From UBA5738 sp964470995 (GTDB lineage: Bacteria; Patescibacteriota; Minisyncoccia; Minisyncoccales; UBA5738), in NCBI GenBank assembly GCA_964470995.1, contig CAYYEP010000009.1, forward strand, positions 1-51,799: a stretch of 51,799 nucleotides of DNA, read 5' to 3'. The translations under genes were made by a program, and so were the position numbers. The notes beneath the pieces are model-generated. The model saw only the letters and a program-made list of their open reading frames with translations. It did no database searches and was not told the DNA's origin. Below are positions 33,157 to 41,565 of the stretch, piece after piece; positions within the stretch are counted from its first letter, which is position 1; each line of letters opens with the position of its first letter.

Positions 33157-34971
33157 TTAAGCGGGGTTTTGTATTTCCGCTTTCGCCCTTTTAACCTTGG
33201 CCAACTCCTCCGGGTTGGTGGTGATGATCTGATCTTCGATATACGATGCGACTACCTTCATTGCTACGTGTTTTTGCCCGGCAAAGAACAGTCCCTCCCC
33301 GATTTCTGCTTCCAATAGGAAGCTTTTTTCGCGTTCGGTCAGGTTAAATGTTTTTTGCACCACTTCAATGGTTGCCGGCGACTGTTTCATTAAGAACTGC
33401 ATCGACGAGTTGGTTATAATCGGCTGTCCGTAGGTTGAACGCATAAAATCGGCCACATCCTGGGTGATTGTGGTGACTCCCAGCCAGTATTTGCGCGCGC
33501 GTTTGCAAAGCCCGTATAAAAATGACGCGCCGTCTTCGCTTTGCATCAGCACCCAGGCTTCATCCACCACCAGGATGCGCTTGCGCAGTTTTGAGCGGAC
33601 CTTGTTCCAGATATAGTGCATAATGATGTACATCGCCGCCGTCCGCAGTTCGTTTTCCATATCGCGGATGCCAAATACCACCAGCGGTTTGTCCATTGCT
33701 ACATTGGTTGGCTGGTTAAAGAACTCCGAGTAAGAACCCTTGATGAATTTCGAAATGCGCCGCACCAAAGAATCGGTTCCTTCCATTCCTTCCAGCACCG
33801 CCTCCAAATCCTGCATCAGCGGTATGCGTTCGGGCCACAGGCTGGGATCGGTTTCGGGGGTAATGTCTTTTGCCGCGTATACTTCGGTTAGGGCGCGGTC
33901 GATAATAGAATCTTCTTCTGGGCTCAAGCCTCCCAAAAGGATGCGGATCAGTCCTACGATGTTTAAAATATTGGAACGGATTACGTCCGCCGGATTTTCA
34001 TCTTCGCGCGGTTCGGGAAGATCGAATGGATTGATATGGCACGTTGACGCCAGAGAAATGTTTAAAAACGCCCCCCCCGTGGCTTCGGCCAGGGTTTTGA
34101 ACTCGTTTTCCGGATCAACGATGATCCCATCGACACCCAGCATGATGGAGCGCAAAATTTCCAATTTGACCCCATAGCTTTTACCCGAACCGGACTTGGC
34201 AAAAATTACGCTGTTGGCGTTTTCCAAGCTGAACCGGTCGAACAGCACCAGCGAATTATTGTGCAAGTTGGTTCCGTAAAGAATGCCTTCGTTGGCCGAA
34301 AGATCGAACGATACGAACGGGAATGTCGACGATAACGGCCCGGTGTTCATTGGGGTATATATTTGGATCTGATCCATGCCGTAAGCGGATGTCGATATAA
34401 ACCCTTCCTTTTGCTGGTACATTGACGGCTTGATATAGACCAGTTTCGATTCCAGAATTGAGCGCAGGGTGGTTTCGATATTGCGCAGCTTGTCGAAATC
34501 ATCTTCGTAGACCGTCAGATAAATTCCCAACCTGAACATGCGCTCCGTGGACGTTTGGAGTTTGTCGCGCAAGCTTTCCAAGTCCTGATAGGCGATTTCC
34601 AGCGCCGGGTCGCGCACCAGGCCCTTCTCTTCCCTATCCATTATCTCGGCCTGAACCTCGGTTAGTTTTTTGCGCAACTGTCGCAGGGTTGTGGCGGTAT
34701 CGATCGGATAAACATGGAAAGAGACATCCATCGGCGTATCCAGGTTTATGACCGGCGTGAACCACCCGGAATTTAAATAGCGCGGATATGAAAAGATAAA
34801 GAACGATTTGCCGCAACGGTCGCCCAATTTAAGGTAATCAGCCGCCAGCACAATTGACGACGGCGCGATAATATCCCTGATATTGATGGTTTTCATCTGG
34901 AGCTCTTGCCCCGGCAAGGATATCTTTTTGCCCCTGGTTTTCTTTTTTTTGGAAGAAGAGAATAAACCCAT
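33157..34971 (-). CDS. VirB4-type ATPase of a type IV secretion-like system
   Basis: 604 residues from the ATG at 34971; the longer reading to 35010 has a less likely N-terminus. The N-terminal domain (about 30-225) contains the SFFIFSYPRYLNSGWF segment usual in this CPR/Firmicutes branch. The motor domain follows, with Walker A AKSGSGKS (258-265), an INPFDLPEPR element, Walker B RILVVDEAW (about 455-463) and the TTITQDVADF sensor region. VirB4 energises assembly of the channel and extraction of pilins. It ends the leftward cluster after the TraC-like and PrgI genes. No VirD4, VirB11 or relaxase is nearby. Confidence 0.92.
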   Translation of the reverse strand: MGLFSSSKKKKTRGKKISLPGQELQMKTINIRDIIAPSSIVLAADYLKLGDRCGKSFFIFSYPRYLNSGWFTPVINLDTPMDVSFHVYPIDTATTLRQLRKKLTEVQAEIMDREEKGLVRDPALEIAYQDLESLRDKLQTSTERMFRLGIYLTVYEDDFDKLRNIETTLRSILESKLVYIKPSMYQQKEGFISTSAYGMDQIQIYTPMNTGPLSSTFPFVSFDLSANEGILYGTNLHNNSLVLFDRFSLENANSVIFAKSGSGKSYGVKLEILRSIMLGVDGIIVDPENEFKTLAEATGGAFLNISLASTCHINPFDLPEPREDENPADVIRSNILNIVGLIRILLGGLSPEEDSIIDRALTEVYAAKDITPETDPSLWPERIPLMQDLEAVLEGMEGTDSLVRRISKFIKGSYSEFFNQPTNVAMDKPLVVFGIRDMENELRTAAMYIIMHYIWNKVRSKLRKRILVVDEAWVLMQSEDGASFLYGLCKRARKYWLGVTTITQDVADFMRSTYGQPIITNSSMQFLMKQSPATIEVVQKTFNLTEREKSFLLEAEIGEGLFFAGQKHVAMKVVASYIEDQIITTNPEELAKVKRAKAEIQNPA

Positions 34972-35096
34972 GTTATTTATAAATTCCAAATCACAATCGT
35001 CAAATCTCAAACAGCATCCATTTTTAAATTAAGATTTAAAAATTAAAATATTGTTTGAATATTGATATCTGGAGCTTGATGTTTTTCGGATTACCT

Positions 35097-35747
35097 TTAC
35101 TGAATTAATTCGGGCGGGATTTCCGGATAATAACCCCGCTCCGACTCTTCGAGATGGTGTGAGCTCCAGAAGAATTCCGCCAGCTCCAGACTGTTCAAGG
35201 GTACGCATTGCAGGCCGCAACGCCGCAATCCGAGCGCCACGAATTCCATTCTTTGCAGTAATTGCGATTTGCTTTGTGAAAATTGTTCTTGAGCCAGGCC
35301 CGTGGCTTTTGGCTGGTCGGCCTTCTTTCCCTTCTCTTTGTTCGTGGATGATCCCGGGAATATCATGGTTTGGAACGGCACAACCACGTAGAACGACTTG
35401 TTCATTATGGACCCTCCGGAAACGATTTCGTTGATGAAATTCCGGTATTCTATGATCTGCGTCCGCAAAAGGTCGTTTGACTGGTGGTTTTCCAGGTCGC
35501 GCAGTTTATCCAGGTAGCTGGTAATATTTAAGCGCCGGCTTTGGATGATTATCTGCAACGGAAAATCCAAAGAATTCAAAAAATTCTGGTATTGGCCGAT
35601 CACCGCGTTCTGTTCGTCCTCCGACATCAACGCGAAATTGATCGAATTGACCATCATTATCCCCCTTAAGGATTTATTCTTGAGGATAATGATACCGTCT
35701 TTGATCTGATCGATCTCGAGGAATTGTTGGGTGGAAAGTATTGCCAT
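35097..35747 (-). CDS. TraC-like protein of the secretion cluster
   Basis: 216 residues, soluble and without ATPase motifs. The pattern STQQFLEIDQIKDGIIILKNKSLRGIMMVNSINFALMS-type region followed by YQNFLNSLDFPLQIIIQSRRLNI resembles the N-terminal, motor-less domain of VirB4/TraC proteins, found as a separate gene between PrgI and VirB4 in many CPR genomes. It probably sits at the cytoplasmic face with VirB4. It is 2 bp downstream of prgI, so translational coupling is likely. The region to the VirB4 start holds about 125 bp with no gene. Assignment by context and similarity pattern; moderate certainty. Confidence 0.75.
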   Translation of the reverse strand: MAILSTQQFLEIDQIKDGIIILKNKSLRGIMMVNSINFALMSEDEQNAVIGQYQNFLNSLDFPLQIIIQSRRLNITSYLDKLRDLENHQSNDLLRTQIIEYRNFINEIVSGGSIMNKSFYVVVPFQTMIFPGSSTNKEKGKKADQPKATGLAQEQFSQSKSQLLQRMEFVALGLRRCGLQCVPLNSLELAEFFWSSHHLEESERGYYPEIPPELIQ

Positions 35748-35749
35748 AT

Positions 35750-36166
35750 TTATTTTGTCTCCAGATAGTCGCGTATTTTTTGAACGCTATCCTTCTTCGT
35801 ACTTGCCTCGATCTTAATGCTTGTTGGGGCTTTTTGGATTACAACCTTCTCTTTGGTTGTCGCCAGCTGGTTGGGTAATTCAAAATTTTTCCACAAATAT
35901 ATTTGCGGCGACATCGCAAACATCATATAGTGCCGCATCACGGTCGGCAAGGCGATGCCGTCCATTTTTACGAATGCCAGGGCGCATGCGATGCCCTCAA
36001 TGATGGCGATCAGGGCGATTGCTAATGGCATGCTGGTTTTGCCCAAAGTAAAATAGGCCAAAAAGGATATCGTTGTACCCACACCCACGAACGAAAACTG
36101 TTTCAAGGTCAGCGGCCCGACAATCCTGGCCTCCATATCAATGAATTGGGGCAGTACGAAATTCAT
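35750..36166 (-). CDS. PrgI family (VirB3-like) membrane protein
   Basis: 138 residues. The family start NFVLPQFIDMEARIVGPLTLKQF is followed by two closely spaced transmembrane helices (about 24-45 and 48-67), then FVKMDGIALPTVMRHYMMFAMSPQIYLWK and a Lys-rich soluble tail. PrgI/VirB3 proteins connect VirB4 to the inner-membrane channel. It stands directly before the TraC-like and VirB4 genes. This trio identifies the cluster as a type IV secretion-like system of the Gram-positive/CPR kind. Confidence 0.9.
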   Translation of the reverse strand: MNFVLPQFIDMEARIVGPLTLKQFSFVGVGTTISFLAYFTLGKTSMPLAIALIAIIEGIACALAFVKMDGIALPTVMRHYMMFAMSPQIYLWKNFELPNQLATTKEKVVIQKAPTSIKIEASTKKDSVQKIRDYLETK

Positions 36167-36233
36167 AGATTTTTAAATTTTTCGGCTTATCGGTCTAAAT
36201 AATTATAACACCAAAAAATCCACCTCAAAAATA

Positions 36234-36581
36234 TTAATTCGTTGCGGCTTGGGTAGTTGTATCTGTGGAATATAATTTATCCAGGGAATCCTTGTAAGGC
36301 GCGATCAAAAACTTGTCGATCTCAAAAAAAATTTGTCTTGTGCTGACTCCTTCCCCCAGCTTCTTCTCTAATTCGGTGAAAAAAACATCCGGTTTTAAGT
36401 TCCCCGTATAAACGCTTAAAATTCCGTCGATCACGTAATCAAAATGGTGGGTAATCTTATTCCGGTCGCAAATCGCTTCGACATCCTCCCCTGTTTCCTG
36501 GGCGTAAACCGCTTCCCGCAGATCCTCGGGTAGTTTCTTGAAAATTTCGGCGAATTTTTTTGAATCGGTTTCTATTGCCAT
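36234..36581 (-). CDS. Small acidic protein of unknown function in the secretion cluster
   Basis: 115 residues, acidic, predicted all-helical and soluble (for example SKKFAEIFKKLPEDLREAVYA and a middle segment FDYVIDGILSVYTGNL). A repeated-helix organisation is suggested but no domain is recognised. It has no cysteines in membrane-like context and no signal peptide, except one Cys in EAICDRN. It sits 67 bp upstream of prgI on the same strand, so it may be the first gene of that sub-operon and a cytoplasmic accessory factor. Function unknown. Confidence 0.6.
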   Translation of the reverse strand: MAIETDSKKFAEIFKKLPEDLREAVYAQETGEDVEAICDRNKITHHFDYVIDGILSVYTGNLKPDVFFTELEKKLGEGVSTRQIFFEIDKFLIAPYKDSLDKLYSTDTTTQAATN

Positions 36582-36753
36582 AACTTTTTTTAAAGTGAAC
36601 CGTTGCCGGCTTCGGTGTCGCGAGATTGCGCCCCGGATTATTTGTTTGCCGGAATGTATCGATCCTTATCGGTTCAATTATGAACCGCCCGGCAGCCGGC
36701 CTTGGGAGAATTTATTTATTCATTATAACACGCCGCACGAATATGGGCGTATA

Positions 36754-36781
36754 TTGACAATTATAAAAAAGATGATAAAAA
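36754..36781 (+). promoter_or_regulatory. Possible promoter of the four-helix membrane protein gene
   Basis: TTGACA at 36754-36759 with TAAAAA about 16 bp downstream (36776-36781). The -35 box is perfect and the -10 box is partial; the leader would be short, ending in the GGAGG at 36790-36794. Confidence 0.4.
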
Positions 36782-36802
36782 TTTACCACGGAGGATGTGT
36801 TC

Positions 36803-37279
36803 GTGAAAATTAAGAGGCTTATCAAGGATGTTAAATTCTGGACTACCGTTGATGCGATCGTTCTGTTCGTGGGGTTGATAAATCTCGGTATCCGGTTTTA
36901 TTACAATTTCATTCTGGGAACCGACACCGGCCAAGAGCACGCACTTTTCACCTATTCGTTCCTTGAGTGCGGGATTGTTGCTCTGTTGTTGCTGTTTGTG
37001 TCCGCGATAATGATGGGGCACCGCAATTTGTGGATATCGCGCGGCGGCGTCCTCCCGTTCGTTGCCATGCTTCTGGTCGGTTTGTGGTTCATTAATTATT
37101 TCGTCAGCGACGGGCTTGATACCGGTACCACCTTTATCGATTATGTGCTGGAGCATGGGGTCGGAGTTTCTCCCTATATGCTGGTGGTCGGCGGGATATT
37201 TATCACCATAATGGTGATTGGTTATATGCGGGCGGTGATTGCCCGTCAGAAAGTAAAGCGCGACGCGCCAAGCCGGTAA
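36803..37279 (+). CDS. Four-helix membrane protein, unknown function, with Shine-Dalgarno
   Basis: 158 residues from a GTG at 36803, chosen because GGAGG ends 8 nt upstream; the GTG at 36797 would leave only 2 nt. Four transmembrane helices are seen (about 14-35, 51-72, 79-101 and 123-145) with a Lys/Arg-rich C-terminus predicted inside. No family is recognised. It opens a two-gene rightward island inserted between the leftward parts of the secretion cluster, and its initiation signals are stronger than those of the surrounding genes. Confidence 0.65.
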   Translation: MKIKRLIKDVKFWTTVDAIVLFVGLINLGIRFYYNFILGTDTGQEHALFTYSFLECGIVALLLLFVSAIMMGHRNLWISRGGVLPFVAMLLVGLWFINYFVSDGLDTGTTFIDYVLEHGVGVSPYMLVVGGIFITIMVIGYMRAVIARQKVKRDAPSR

Positions 37280-37371
37280 CCCTTTTTGGGCCCGGCCTTT
37301 TTAATACACGTCCCTCTTTGGAAAATCAAAAATTTAGGCGTGGTATTGGATGTACGGATGTACGTTTGCTA

Positions 37372-37399
37372 TTGACAATTATATTTTTTTTTGTATAAT
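37372..37399 (+). promoter_or_regulatory. Perfect-consensus promoter of the 37485 gene
   Basis: TTGACA (37372-37377), 16-bp A/T-rich spacer with a T9 run, TATAAT (37394-37399). It is followed by an untranslated leader of about 80 nt and then AGGAGG (37472-37477), 7 nt before the ATG at 37485. Confidence 0.85.
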
Positions 37400-37484
37400 A
37401 ACGCCAGCATTTGTCCGCGTTTGCGGCATTCACAATCTGGTTGCTGTGGTGGGAAAAAGAAATAAGAAAAAAGGAGGTTTTGGT

Positions 37485-39182
37485 ATGGTATTGGAAAAAA
37501 TTGAGGATCTGTCATCGATAGATCCCGGATCGGTATCGGTGGACCCGGTAAGTCTGCCGCAAATAAGCCTTGGTATCCCCGACTGGGTCAGTTGGTGGGG
37601 TAACACCGCTCTATTCTGGGGGAAGGTTGTGTTGGTTCCCATCGGCCTTGCCGCGTTGGGATACGGCGCAGTTCGCGGTTTCAAATACTGTGTGTCCCAT
37701 AACTACGGGTTTGCCCAACCGCCGCCCGGCTATGGGATGGTGGTTTATCGCAGCTTGTCTTACAAAGATACCGAACGCCCTAAAAGACACTATGGCCGGC
37801 CCGTCACAGAAACAATCATCGTCGACGATAAAGAAAGGATGGTTGAGGTAAGGGAAACCGTTCGGATACTTAAGGGTAAACTTATCGCGGAGATAATTAA
37901 CCTTAACGGTTATGTTGTCTACTCCGAAAGCGGGGATATCTGCCCCGAAAACCATTATCACGATCCGGTTTCCGGTTTGGACATCCCTATTGGAGAAAAG
38001 ATCAACCCCGATTATCAAAATGAAACTGGTGGCAACGCTGCTGCGTCTGCCGCTGGTGACGCGGGTACCCCCGTTAGGGAGAAACAAAAGCTCTTTGTCG
38101 TTGATGACGACAAAGAAAGGGTGGGTCGGCTTTGGGAGGCCCACACCAGGGCCAAAGAAGGCGGCAATACGGTAAATCGGTGGTTCCGGAGGAATCTTAA
38201 CGTCACCTGGATCGGCCAGGTTCCAAATATTCTTGACGTGGTTCCCGAATTGGACGTGATTTGGGAAGAACGCAAGGATATCAAAAAACCGGCCGCAGTC
38301 CGCCGCGAACGCCAAGATATGAACCGGATAACCCAGGTTGATCAGGCTATTGATGTTATGGATCCGCCCGCCATTGAGCGGGGCGGGTACCCCTGGAAAT
38401 TCCAGCTCCTTGTTTTTTGGCGCCAAGCTAATTTACGCAAGAGCTGGGTTGAGATCCCCGATTCGGCCGATCAGGCGTCGGCGATGATCTTGGATGCGTT
38501 TCTGTCGTTCATTCAGGGGGTTTTTATCCTTCGCTACGAAGGGATAAACGCGAATGGAACCGGCGGCGAAACCGCTCCCAAGAGTCCCGGTGAGCTAAAG
38601 AAAAAAAAGTGCCTGTTCTCAATGGATAACAAGTTGATCAGCGAAGAATTTTTCAAATATCTTCGCCGGCATGGAAAACTTCACTACATCAGGGAAGTGC
38701 TTGGCCGCGAGATCAAAGAGGGAGGCATTGTTATCCAAAACAAGACGCTGGCTCCGCCCTACGACGACCTTATCACGGAACAGCGTACCGCCGAGATCAG
38801 ATTGAATGTCGCCGAACTTGAAGCCCAAGCCGACTTTGTGCGTCAGCACAAGCGCGCGGAAGGAGCTAATGAGATCTTGGACGCATTCGAGTCGCACGAA
38901 AGGGTTGGTCCCGTGTTTGCCGCTACCGGAACTCTTCCTCTTGTCGAGGGGTCAAAAGATAGGAGTCCGGCGCCTAAAAAGGAAGCGACCGAAAGGCTTG
39001 TTGACCTGACTTCGGCCAATGTGGCAAATCAGATGTTTGGACAGGGGTCTGGTGGCAAGAAGAGCAAAAAAGAAACTGGTGGCGGACCGCAAGATCAAGG
39101 TCGCCGCAAATGGAGGAAGGGAGGCAAAAGAGCCCAAAAAAGCGAAGATCAAAACAGCGAAGATCAAAACAGAACCCAATAG
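37485..39182 (+). CDS. Membrane-anchored protein, tentatively SPFH/band-7-like, probably highly expressed
   Basis: 565 residues from the ATG at 37485, fixed by AGGAGG 7 nt upstream; the frame stays open to 37350. An N-terminal region (1-35) precedes one transmembrane helix (about 42-65). A beta-rich soluble part follows, with an insertion around 185-205 that is Ala/Gly-rich. The section around NVTWIGQVP, YPWKFQLLVFWRQ, and the later EIRLNVAELEAQADFVRQHKRAEGANEIL helix resembles SPFH-type proteins of CPR bacteria. This is a tentative reading. The C-terminus is a Lys/Gly/Gln-rich disordered tail ending in two SEDQN repeats. A perfect promoter suggests an abundant structural protein. Confidence 0.65.
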   Translation: MVLEKIEDLSSIDPGSVSVDPVSLPQISLGIPDWVSWWGNTALFWGKVVLVPIGLAALGYGAVRGFKYCVSHNYGFAQPPPGYGMVVYRSLSYKDTERPKRHYGRPVTETIIVDDKERMVEVRETVRILKGKLIAEIINLNGYVVYSESGDICPENHYHDPVSGLDIPIGEKINPDYQNETGGNAAASAAGDAGTPVREKQKLFVVDDDKERVGRLWEAHTRAKEGGNTVNRWFRRNLNVTWIGQVPNILDVVPELDVIWEERKDIKKPAAVRRERQDMNRITQVDQAIDVMDPPAIERGGYPWKFQLLVFWRQANLRKSWVEIPDSADQASAMILDAFLSFIQGVFILRYEGINANGTGGETAPKSPGELKKKKCLFSMDNKLISEEFFKYLRRHGKLHYIREVLGREIKEGGIVIQNKTLAPPYDDLITEQRTAEIRLNVAELEAQADFVRQHKRAEGANEILDAFESHERVGPVFAATGTLPLVEGSKDRSPAPKKEATERLVDLTSANVANQMFGQGSGGKKSKKETGGGPQDQGRRKWRKGGKRAQKSEDQNSEDQNRTQ

Positions 39183-39246
39183 AATAGCGGATCGTATGGT
39201 TCGGAGCGCAAGCTTTCGAACCTCTTTTTTTATTTTCCTCTTCCTG

Positions 39247-39284
39247 CCGCAACAAAAAACGTTCCGAAGAATCGAAACGTTTTT
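39247..39284. terminator. Weak terminator-like hairpin between converging genes
   Basis: AAACGTT and AACGTTT pair across a loop of about 11 nt, followed by a T-rich run on the plus strand. It lies just before the end of the TrbL-like gene. Confidence 0.4.
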
Positions 39285-39289
39285 CTTTT

Positions 39290-41557
39290 TTAGTAGACCC
39301 CTGGCATTTGAGGCGTATTTGTCATATTGTTGACAACCTGGCGTAGCGCCTCGCGATAAGACAAGTTGTCGTTCTCGATATTGTGTGCGGAAGCTTTGAC
39401 GCTGTTCGGAATATATTGGTCGTAAACGCCTTGTTTGCGCGCGATCGCTTTGACCAGTCCGGGATTGCTTTTTGCTAATTGCTCGAAATTATTATGGATC
39501 ATATTCAGCATTTTCTCGTAAGCCTGTTCGTCGCTCTCCCGGGCGAATCCCAGCATATTCTCCGGTGCGTTGATCAGCATCGCTTTCAGGTTATTTTCGT
39601 CCCCCAAAACATCAGCCGAAAGCCCCTGGAACGTTTTCTTGTTCACGGTAGCTTCTTTTAAGAGCACTGCGCGTTCTACCATTTTATTATTTTCTGCCAG
39701 CTGGTCCGCTTCGCTTCCTGTTCTTGTCGTGCCTTCAAAGAATCTTTGGACTTTTCTCGCTTGTGCGTCGCCTCGGTCCTGCTTGAGCAAGTACTCGCGC
39801 AAACCCGCGGAAGCTTCGAACGCTCCCGGATTGCGGCCCAGAGACATAATTGTGCTCGGGGTCAGCATATTTTTGCCAATGGCGTAATTCAAGTATTTGC
39901 CGGTATCGGCACCAAAGGATTCCAATAGCGTCGGAATATCTTCGGACTTGGCGCTTTTCATCGCCCAGATTGCCTCATCGACTCCCAAATCGCCCTTTGT
40001 GGCCTTTTCGATAACTTTTTCGATTGTATTATCTTTCCCCGCTTCGCTGATTTTATCTTTGATCAAAGAACCGATATCCGAGGCGCTCTTGGGGTCTTTC
40101 ATCATCTTGCCCAAATTGAACGACTTGGAAATTCCTTCTGTTGCCGCGGTCGTCTTGGCGCTGTCCCCGCTGAAAACACCGCGATAATTCGATAGTTGCT
40201 TTTCATCAAGCGCTTTGGCCATTATGCCTGCCCCATGCATTGCCAGATTATCCAATGTTGAAGGCGCCCTTCCTTCCAGCTTCATACTGTCGATCTCGGC
40301 CTGTTTGTTCATATAGCTCGAGATTGCTCTCTTTTGTGCCTGGTTCGCCGCCGGTTTTATCGCATGGGAAAATGCCATTGCTCCCGCACCCATCATCGCC
40401 CCCTTGAATAGTGATCCCATCCCCGATTCCTTATCGGCCATATCCTTGACTAGGGCCAGGTAGCAGATTAGGAATATGTAATAAAGCATGTAGCGGTTGA
40501 CTGCGATCAGCGAGAACACCCCCTCGTCGCTGCCGGTAACGCTCGAAACATCTTCCGGCACAATAAATCCCGCCGAACCCAGTCCCAACATCAAAAAGAA
40601 CAGCGTCCAAACGCCCAAAAATGTCCATTTGACCAGAGAACCCCACCATTGGTTGAAAAATCTCCGGGTTTGCGGCAGGGCGTACGCCATGATTGCCAGC
40701 GGCGAAATTACCGCCAGTATCTGCATCCAGAAAATTCTGGATACAAATAAAATGATATAAGTCAAATAAACCCCGCTTAAAATATGGCAGGTTATGATCT
40801 GGAATATCCACTTTATCAAAAAGTTGGTGGCAAAATATAACGTCGCGTTGCCCATCAAGCTGGTAGCGACATTGTCAGTCCCCATCAATACCGTAGCCGC
40901 CGAGATGATGCTGTAAATAGTCCCGCCTAAAGTAACAATATTCCCCCAAGGCAACGCATAAAGTAACGCGGTACCTCCGATTGCGAACAATGATGCCCCC
41001 GCGGTTTTAATGGTTTCCCACAAAAGTACCGAAGTTGTATCCCAAAGCAGGGTGGGGTTGGCGCTCACGATCGTATTGATCGCCACGTTGCCGATATCCA
41101 CCATCATTTTAACGATCAATGAGCCGAAGCGCGTGAATATTGCTACCAGCACCAGGGTGGTAACGGTCTTTTTTGCTTCGAATTCCCGGTATTTAAAAAT
41201 AATGCCAAAGCTTGCCAGCACAAACGCCAGAATCAACAGCATATCGGCCAGTCCTTGAGTTACTCCTAACCCCTTGGTTATAAAGTCGCTGTCGAAATTG
41301 ATAAGAGCAGTCTGGTTGTTGATTAGCCATTGCAACGTCAGGGTGGTTATTGTCAGAGATATTAATCCTGCCAAGACCCAGAAGATCGAAGCGCTGATAA
41401 CTTCGAAAAGCATAGCAATTCCCGCCCCCAGCCCGCCCTCCATATACGAACCCTCCATGGCGTGGGCCGTTCCCGCGACCGCCGCCAAAGCGCCCAGTAA
41501 CCCGATCGCAAGGATTTTTTTTCTTGGCCCGGTTATTTTTTTTAATATGTTGGCCAT
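39290..41557 (-). CDS. TrbL/VirB6-like polytopic channel protein
   Basis: 755 residues. A cleavable-type signal segment (1-33, ending AHA) is followed by about eight transmembrane helices (between about 45 and 385). One segment, FLIKWIFQIITCHILSGVYLTYIILFVSRIFWMQILAVISPLAI-like, is characteristic of the TrbL/VirB6 superfamily, with a QWWGSLVKWTFLG membrane re-entry. Residues about 390-755 form a long soluble, helical, Lys/Glu/Ala-rich domain, unlike short VirB6. It would form the inner-membrane part of the channel. It follows the pilin gene by 8 bp. Function by family and context. Confidence 0.85.
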   Translation of the reverse strand: MANILKKITGPRKKILAIGLLGALAAVAGTAHAMEGSYMEGGLGAGIAMLFEVISASIFWVLAGLISLTITTLTLQWLINNQTALINFDSDFITKGLGVTQGLADMLLILAFVLASFGIIFKYREFEAKKTVTTLVLVAIFTRFGSLIVKMMVDIGNVAINTIVSANPTLLWDTTSVLLWETIKTAGASLFAIGGTALLYALPWGNIVTLGGTIYSIISAATVLMGTDNVATSLMGNATLYFATNFLIKWIFQIITCHILSGVYLTYIILFVSRIFWMQILAVISPLAIMAYALPQTRRFFNQWWGSLVKWTFLGVWTLFFLMLGLGSAGFIVPEDVSSVTGSDEGVFSLIAVNRYMLYYIFLICYLALVKDMADKESGMGSLFKGAMMGAGAMAFSHAIKPAANQAQKRAISSYMNKQAEIDSMKLEGRAPSTLDNLAMHGAGIMAKALDEKQLSNYRGVFSGDSAKTTAATEGISKSFNLGKMMKDPKSASDIGSLIKDKISEAGKDNTIEKVIEKATKGDLGVDEAIWAMKSAKSEDIPTLLESFGADTGKYLNYAIGKNMLTPSTIMSLGRNPGAFEASAGLREYLLKQDRGDAQARKVQRFFEGTTRTGSEADQLAENNKMVERAVLLKEATVNKKTFQGLSADVLGDENNLKAMLINAPENMLGFARESDEQAYEKMLNMIHNNFEQLAKSNPGLVKAIARKQGVYDQYIPNSVKASAHNIENDNLSYREALRQVVNNMTNTPQMPGVY

Positions 41558-41565
41558 AATTTGTA

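Noticed and set aside
37350..37484. N-terminal extension of the 37485 gene
   Set aside because: The promoter and the AGGAGG lie inside it. The ATG at 37485 has ideal spacing.
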